Shown here: positions 52,789-58,141 of the stretch, piece after piece
How positions within the stretch are numbered: the stretch's first letter is position 1
Layout: each line of letters begins with the position of its first letter
Assembly: GCA_027596035.1 (NCBI GenBank)
Contig: JADGJA010000047.1
Coordinates: 1-58,141, forward strand
Source: Thoreauomyces humboldtii
Taxonomy: Eukaryota; Chytridiomycota; Chytridiomycetes; Spizellomycetales; Powellomycetaceae
DNA: 58,141 bases
Reading direction: 5' to 3'
Notes under the pieces: model-generated
Seen by the model: only the letters and a program-made list of their open reading frames with translations
Database searches by the model: none
What the model was told of the DNA's origin: nothing
Program-made: the position numbers and the translations under genes

Positions 52789-54547
52789 TCAAGCCCCAGC
52801 GCTGCCAACCTCCCTGTCCATCCCCACCATCCCACCACCGACGCCGATCCCCTGCTGGTCCTTCCCCATCGTCGCGGTAGGTGTGACGGGAGGCGACAGG
52901 GCCGGAGACGCCCTCCTTCGCGTCCACACCACGCTCGCGGGGACCCTGGCCGGCAGTCCGACCCCGGCGCCGACGAGATCCGTCGTCGTCGGGTGCTGGA
53001 GGGAGTCGTGGTGGTGGCGTCGATCCTCCACCGTGGACACGGAGCGAACCCTCTGTCGCGGTCTTCGAGAGGGTTCGGCGGACACGGACCTGGGGTCCGA
53101 CGACGATGGTGGACGGGGAGTCGGTGGTGGATGGGGCGTCAGCGATGGGTGGAGGGGTGTCGGTAGCGAGTGGGCTTGCGCCAGTGATGGTCGCGGTGGT
53201 GATGGTGTTGGAGATGGCGATGTTGGGAAGGGAGTGGCGGTGGGTGTGGTGGGACGGGATGAGGTCGAGGATGACGATGAAGCCAGACGACGACGGAGGA
53301 AGAGGATCGGGTTTCCTGCCATGGTCGTGTCGAAGCCTGAGGGGGTCGAGTAGTGAGTGGGAAAAGAGTTAAGAAAGAAACGGATCACGGAGATGCACCC
53401 GCTGTTACCATGAGTTAGATCGCTGCTCGCATCCTCGCGGGTTGCCGTTCTAGGACGGGAAGCGGATCTGGGACGAGATGCTGAACTGGACCGGGCTGAA
53501 GGTGGGCGGGTCATTGGTGCTGTCGGCACTGGATTGTTGCCACATTTTGGTCAATAGGCTGAGGAAGAGCGCTATGTATCATCAACCATGGGCTACCTGG
53601 TAAAGCGGCTCCAACTGATACGTCGTCCAAGACTGTCAACCCTGGTAACGCCTCGCTTATCCAGTTTCTAACGGCCGCGGGATCAGGGCCGTCATCGTCA
53701 TCGAAGGCTGCGGTCCCTCTTCCAGGTAACTTCAGCGGGTTGTTTCGCATCGTCAGCGTCGTGAGCGATGAGCACAGGGCAAGGTACTCTATCTGATCAG
53801 GATCGTCCACGGCGTTTCTGCACTGGCCCCACGCGTTGATGAGTGGCCGATGGACGGAAGTGAAGTAGGCAAACAAAACTTCCTCCAACCTCACCCCTCA
53901 AGGTCCAAAACGACGAGACGATCCAACATGGACAGCGCCGACAGATCCGCTATCTCGTTGTGGGCCAGACGGGCTTCAAGCAGACAGGTGAGGGAGGCGA
54001 TCCCGTCGAGGTCGGATAGGGAAGCTCGTTCCATGCGAAGGATCGTCAGACGGTCGAATCCACTGCCGAGGTCACTGGGAGGGAAAAAAAAGTAGAGCGG
54101 TTCAGAAGGCAGCATGCGGTTTCACCCGTTCCTGTCGGGCGCCCGTTTACCGCATGGCAGGGACATGACTGTGATCCAGTTTGAGCGTCGTGAGACTCGG
54201 TAAGAGGCGTCCCAGCATGCCGAGGGAAGTCTTTCGGACATCCACTTTCATATCAAGGACTGTCACAGACGACAAGTCTCGGCAGCCCGTGATCGCAATC
54301 TTGAGAGAGGATGGTTTCGCTTGCTTTAGTGAAGGAGGGGAAGGGTGGGGACAAAGGAAGGTAAGGGAGGTCTCACTAGCTTATCGGCAGAAAGATGGCT
54401 GTTGACAAGAGCCTCCACGTCATCCTGCGGCGTTGATATTTCTGGATTGATGTCTGCAATGTTACGTGAGAGACATGAGTTCCTTGTGTGGGACGCTGCT
54501 CCTATCTCTCCTATGTATGTACCATCGTTGTGACTGACGAATGGCAT
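52789..54547 (-). CDS. LRRC56: LRRC56 (ODA8-like) leucine-rich repeat protein (439 aa)
   Basis: Seven exons: 54547-54523, 54453-54377, 54299-54151, 54074-53895, 53817-53597, 53528-53409 and 53336-52789. Exons 1-2 give INPEISTPQDDVEALVNSHL followed by SADKL, the conserved opening of LRRC56. Leucine-rich repeats follow (LPSLTTLKLDHSHV, DRLTILRMERASLSDLDGI, LEARLAHNEIADLSAL, LDRLVVLDLEGNAVDD, YLALCSSLTTLTMRNNPLKL), capped by AVRNWISEALPGLTVLDD. The C-terminal half is Pro/Ser/Arg-rich with the conserved GFDTTMAGNPILFLRRR patch. The intron before exon 7 is 72 nt, so the frame is also open when it is unspliced. LRRC56/ODA8 works with IFT in maturation and transport of outer dynein arms. It faces CFAP53. 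Confidence 0.87.
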
Positions 54548-55834
54548 TGAATGGCAATGAGTTTGTTACGGAAGACGAGGGAGGTGCAAATGTCCGAAAA
54601 GAGGGAAAAAGTAGAGAGAGAGAGTAAAGAGACAGAGAGAGAGCGGAGTTGAAGAACCCAAAGATCCCCTCGGTGCTATCGAAAAAAAGAAGAGTCAGAC
54701 CAGGATGGATGGATGGATGGATGGGTGATGAATGGAGACCACAGCACCAGGGCTTTTCGTCTCTCGGTTAAACCCTAATATGACCGTCGTCGAAGCTGGG
54801 CGCCATCTATGTCACAGTCCCGACTCCTCGCGCGTCGGGGTTCGAGTGTCTCGAGTGCTATGGCCATTGCTCCTAGCCGTTCGTGCGGGCACTGGTCTTT
54901 CTGCTGCCGATTGGATTGCGAGAAGTGGACGACCTCCACCAGCATTAGTCATGTCTGATGAAAGGACAAGCAACGAAAAAGTCAGCGGAGAAGCTCTGGC
55001 TTTGCCCTTTTGCGACTGGTGCTGGCATATGAGCAGAGGCGCCTTCTGGAAAGATCGCTGTATGCCTTTATACCACCGTCTCAGCTGGCATAAAATCTGT
55101 ATAAAAGTACGGCAATGGTAGATAAAGAGAGGAGGACCGTGGAGTGACTCGTCCTGCTCGACTTGATACTTGACGAATGCCCGAATCTTCGTGCATACCA
55201 GCAAGAAAATGGCTCGCTGATCCCTTATCCAGAGTTCTCGACAGCCATGAGGCAACAGGACCCAAAAAGCCAAAAAACCAAAAGCCCTGAGATGTTTACT
55301 AGACATGGCCCAGAGCCCTCATCTGGGACGCAGTCAGCACAATCATGCCTAGGGGACAAGAGCCAGTGATCACAATTCAGAGTTCTCGACGTTTTGTCGA
55401 AGGTGTAACCTGTCGACGGCGCTCAGCTCCTGAGAATGATGATCAATTCGATGTATGCCTACTATATAGCGATGTTCTCCCTTGGTTGCAGCGAGTGCCG
55501 CCACCGCCAGCGTCTCCCCTGTGACCTGTGCGCGAAACAGGCAGAAATCGAAGCGGAAAGGCATGTACGAGTACTGTACATGGCACATGTGAAAAGGAAG
55601 GGGAAGGGGGGGACACGTCACTTCTCGGCCGCTTCGCACACTTTCGTACACCTCTCGCCCCCCAGTAACAGTACTAGAACCCCCCCCATCGTCGATTCCC
55701 CTTTCAAAGGCGATCTCAGCTTGCCAGCTTAAAGAGCTTCTCCCCACTCCCATCGATCCTCGCCGAGAGCACCTACCACAAATTGCCAGGAGTCGTCTTG
55801 TTCAACCATACATCCTCTTCCGACCACCGTCAAC
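54548..55834. other. 1.3-kb divergent intergenic region
   Basis: Upstream of LRRC56 (minus) and the VPS9 gene (plus). It contains agagag-rich sequence near 54612-54645 and a (GGAT)n tract at about 54703-54724. No gene is supported. Confidence 0.45.
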
Positions 55835-57834
55835 ATGGTCGACTACGAGCAGTTTCTCGCCCAGCTCAGGCAGAAGGAGGTGGCCCCCCTCATGGCTCAC
55901 TTCAAAGGGTAGGATCGAGGCCGATGGCACACAAAGAGCTAGCTGCTTGGGACGCATGCTGACACTGTGCTCGCCGACTCCGCGCAGATTCCTGGTTCGA
56001 TTCAACTCGGAGAAGCGTCCCATCATGCAACATCGGAAGCTCGTGGCTAGCTTCCTGCACTACATTTATGGAGAGTCCTTGCAGGTAAAATGATATTTCC
56101 GGATACAGAAGGACCATCCCTTGCTCAATTGATCCCTTTTCAGAACGAAGTCTTTGCGCTCTCATCCAGCGACGAAGAGCTGGAGAACATCAGGGAAGGC
56201 TGGGAAAAGGTGCGCATAATGTGTCGGTCACGCTGCCAACACCACCGTGCACGTTCCTGACAGTCTCCCATCGAACCTAGCTGGTCATGATGAACATTTA
56301 CGAGCGTGTCTTCGGAGCACCAGAGACGGACGATCTCAAGATGGGCGGGCACCTGCAGCGGAAGATCGAGAGCTTCCAGTGGGTTCAGGTGTGTCTCTCT
56401 CCGTGGCTGTATGCATCGTGCCTTATGGTATTCAGCAATGTTTGACGTCCTTCCTTATCTCAGGAAACGCATCTCGACCTTCCGTTCTCCTTCCACCACA
56501 CGCTGGAAGTCGCGCAGGCCGAACTCCTGCGCGTCAACGGTTTCCGTGCTCCTCGCGATAAGCTCATCATTTTGCAGAATACCGCACAGATTGTGGTGGA
56601 TCTGATCAGCAAAGCCTCCTCGGAGACGGCTGGAAACGACCATCTACTCCCAGCCCTCATCCTCACCGTGATTCGTGCGAACCCGCCCAATTTGATTGCC
56701 AACATCAAGTACATTATGCGGTTCCGCAACCAGACCGAGCTGGAGAAGGGGACCAACCAGTTTTGCATCACCAACATGATGAGCGCCGTCAGCTTCATTT
56801 ACAACATGACTGCCAAGAGCCTGACGCTGGACGAGGCCGACAGTGCAAAGTACGGAGGACAGAAAGATTTGCCTCCCCGGCCTTCTGATTTTGCAAGTGG
56901 TTCGGGCACGGGTGGTGGCGGGTCTTCTTCATCTTCCGGGGGAAAGGATCCCGTTCCTCAGGTGTCCCAGCTAGCGTCCAAGGTCTACACGTCCACGTCG
57001 GGCTGGTTCAACACCTTGATAAAGGAGGCCAAGATCTTTGGCGAGCAGGCGGCGGGAAAGGTGGACGGGTTCGTCAATCAGGTCGTGGGGGATAGCGATG
57101 ACGAGCTCCAGCAGCAAAACCCCCACCATCAGGCCAACGGGGATCACCACCCCAACGGCCCTCAGCGGACTCATTCTGGCGGCAATCCTTACCCCGGTAC
57201 CATCCGAACCGACGGCAACGCTATTCGCACCGAGCGTCCCGAACGGGTTCAGCACCTTCATCCTGCCGGCAATCAGCAGCAGCAGCCCGCTCCCTGGATG
57301 ATGCAGCAATCTCCCGGCGTCAGCCCTCTCAGTCCCATGCCTGGCATGGAGGACATCGCTCCTCCTCGTCCACCGCGCCCCGCAGCCAACATGACCCCGT
57401 CCGAGCAGGAGGATTACGAGATGCAGCTCGCAATGGCTCTCAGTCTGTCGACCATCGAGGCCGACAAGCAAAGGCGCGAAGGTGGAGACGAGGAAGGCAA
57501 GCTCCTCCTTCCTGAAAGCCCTGCCAGGACGCAGATCAAGGGACAGGAGCAGCCACATGTCGGAGAAAGCGAAGTGAAGCCCTATGAGCTTGCTGCTGGC
57601 TCGAGCGGTGCAGAGGCGCAGGAGAGTCTGATCGACGCCGACGACGTCCCACTTGTCAGGTCGAAGTCACCCTCACCCGCGACGTCCCTGCCTGTATCGA
57701 CGAAGCCCGAAGCGGCTGCTGGATCCGAAGCGCTGGCAGCCTCGGGCTGCTCGTCCGGGGACGCGAAGGTTGCGGATCCTCCGGTACCTGCTGTCGACGC
57801 CGTCGGCGGCCAATCCAGTGAAAGCTTGATATGA
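55835..57834 (+). CDS. VPS9-domain Rab5 GEF, Rabex-5-like, with C-terminal UIM (571 aa)
   Basis: Five exons: 55835-55908, 55988-56084, 56144-56209, 56281-56388 and 56464-57834. Residues 1-125 form the helical bundle that precedes VPS9 (FLVRFNSEKRPIMQ, VMMNIYERVFGAPE). The VPS9 core has the catalytic landmarks: DKLIILQNTAQIVVDLIS, GNDHLLPALILTVIRANPPN (with the key Asp and Pro of the switch-binding loop), LIANIKYIMRFRNQ and TNMMSAVSFIYNM. A long disordered tail includes a ubiquitin-interacting motif, EQEDYEMQLAMALSLST, near residue 430. It should activate Rab5/Vps21 on early endosomes and bind ubiquitinated cargo. Unlike animal Rabex-5 there is no N-terminal A20 zinc finger; ubiquitin binding is instead C-terminal. 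Confidence 0.9.
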
Positions 57835-58141
57835 GCCTTCCGCGATTATCTCTTTCCTAGTGTTTCAAAGTCACTCTGCCACCCATCCACATCTTCGAAA
57901 TCCGCGTGCTATCCATCATTCTGGGCCATCCTTCTTTTCATACGTTTGTAAATTTCCAACAGACACAGATATCGACGTGTTTCTCATCTCTCTTCTTACT
58001 ACCACTCTTTGAAGGGGGGGGGGGGGGGCCAAAGGTGGTGGGGAGCGCGGTTGTGGTTTTTAACCACCAAAACCGCGGTGTGTCGTTAAACCGGAAAATT
58101 TGTGGGCCCCCCGATAGAGAAGAACCACAGGAAATTTTAAA
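57835..58141. other. 3' flank and probable low-quality contig end
   Basis: After about 180 bases of 3' UTR-like sequence, a run of 15 G (58014-58028) is followed by doubled-base sequence (ggttttt, aaccacc, ggcccccc) that looks like sequencing or assembly decay. No feature can be read. Confidence 0.5.

Overview
The window looks like nuclear DNA of a zoosporic (flagellated) fungus, most likely Chytridiomycota in the broad sense. Two lines of evidence support this. Several genes have a fungal character: an Alb1-type pre-60S factor, a GOLD-PH-ORD oxysterol-binding protein like yeast Osh3, a GT32 glycosyltransferase and Mex67. Three genes encode axonemal proteins that non-flagellated fungi have lost: CFAP298, CFAP53 and LRRC56. 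Genes are dense, alternate in strand, and mostly carry many short GT-AG introns of about 45-130 nt. I built exon models by hand from splice motifs, reading phase and protein-family continuity; phase is consistent at every junction listed, but no transcript evidence was available.

Layout. 0-9 kb: a short TATA-driven ORF, a 99-bp inverted-repeat element, a secreted Ser/Ala/Thr-rich protein, an intronless Arg/Ser-rich protein, a BAHD-type acyltransferase and a membrane-anchored coiled-coil protein. 8.7-12 kb: the divergent WD40 pair DCAF7 and RAE1. 12-20 kb: a rhomboid protease, a hemerythrin-like protein, ALB1, a PAQR receptor, a small putative mitochondrial protein and a six-helix membrane protein. 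21-25 kb: splicing factor SPF27/Cwf7 convergent with CFAP298, followed by a gene-free 1.6 kb containing a CAC/CAG-type triplet tract. 25-36 kb: Mex67, WDR5 and a 24-exon GCN2 kinase that includes 7-nt and 10-nt microexons. 36-44 kb: an NTF2-like protein, a second inverted-repeat element, an unknown protein, the succinate dehydrogenase anchor subunit and OSH3. 45-50 kb: a GT32 glycosyltransferase and a Gln-rich, LEA-like single-pass protein. 50-55 kb: CFAP53 and LRRC56, facing each other. 55.8-57.8 kb: a VPS9-domain Rab5 exchange factor with a C-terminal UIM. The last ~130 bases look like poor contig-end sequence.

How the genes relate. There is no biosynthetic or defence island; this is mainly housekeeping DNA. 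Small functional groups can be seen: axonemal dynein assembly and docking (CFAP298, CFAP53, LRRC56), nuclear RNA handling (RAE1, Mex67, SPF27), WD40 scaffolds (DCAF7, RAE1, WDR5) and lipid/endosome functions (OSH3, VPS9, GT32). Several head-to-head pairs share short intergenic regions of 154-290 bp. I did not find a clearly undescribed multi-gene system. The most unusual signals are the microexons, the two MITE-like inverted-repeat elements and the linkage of ciliary genes.
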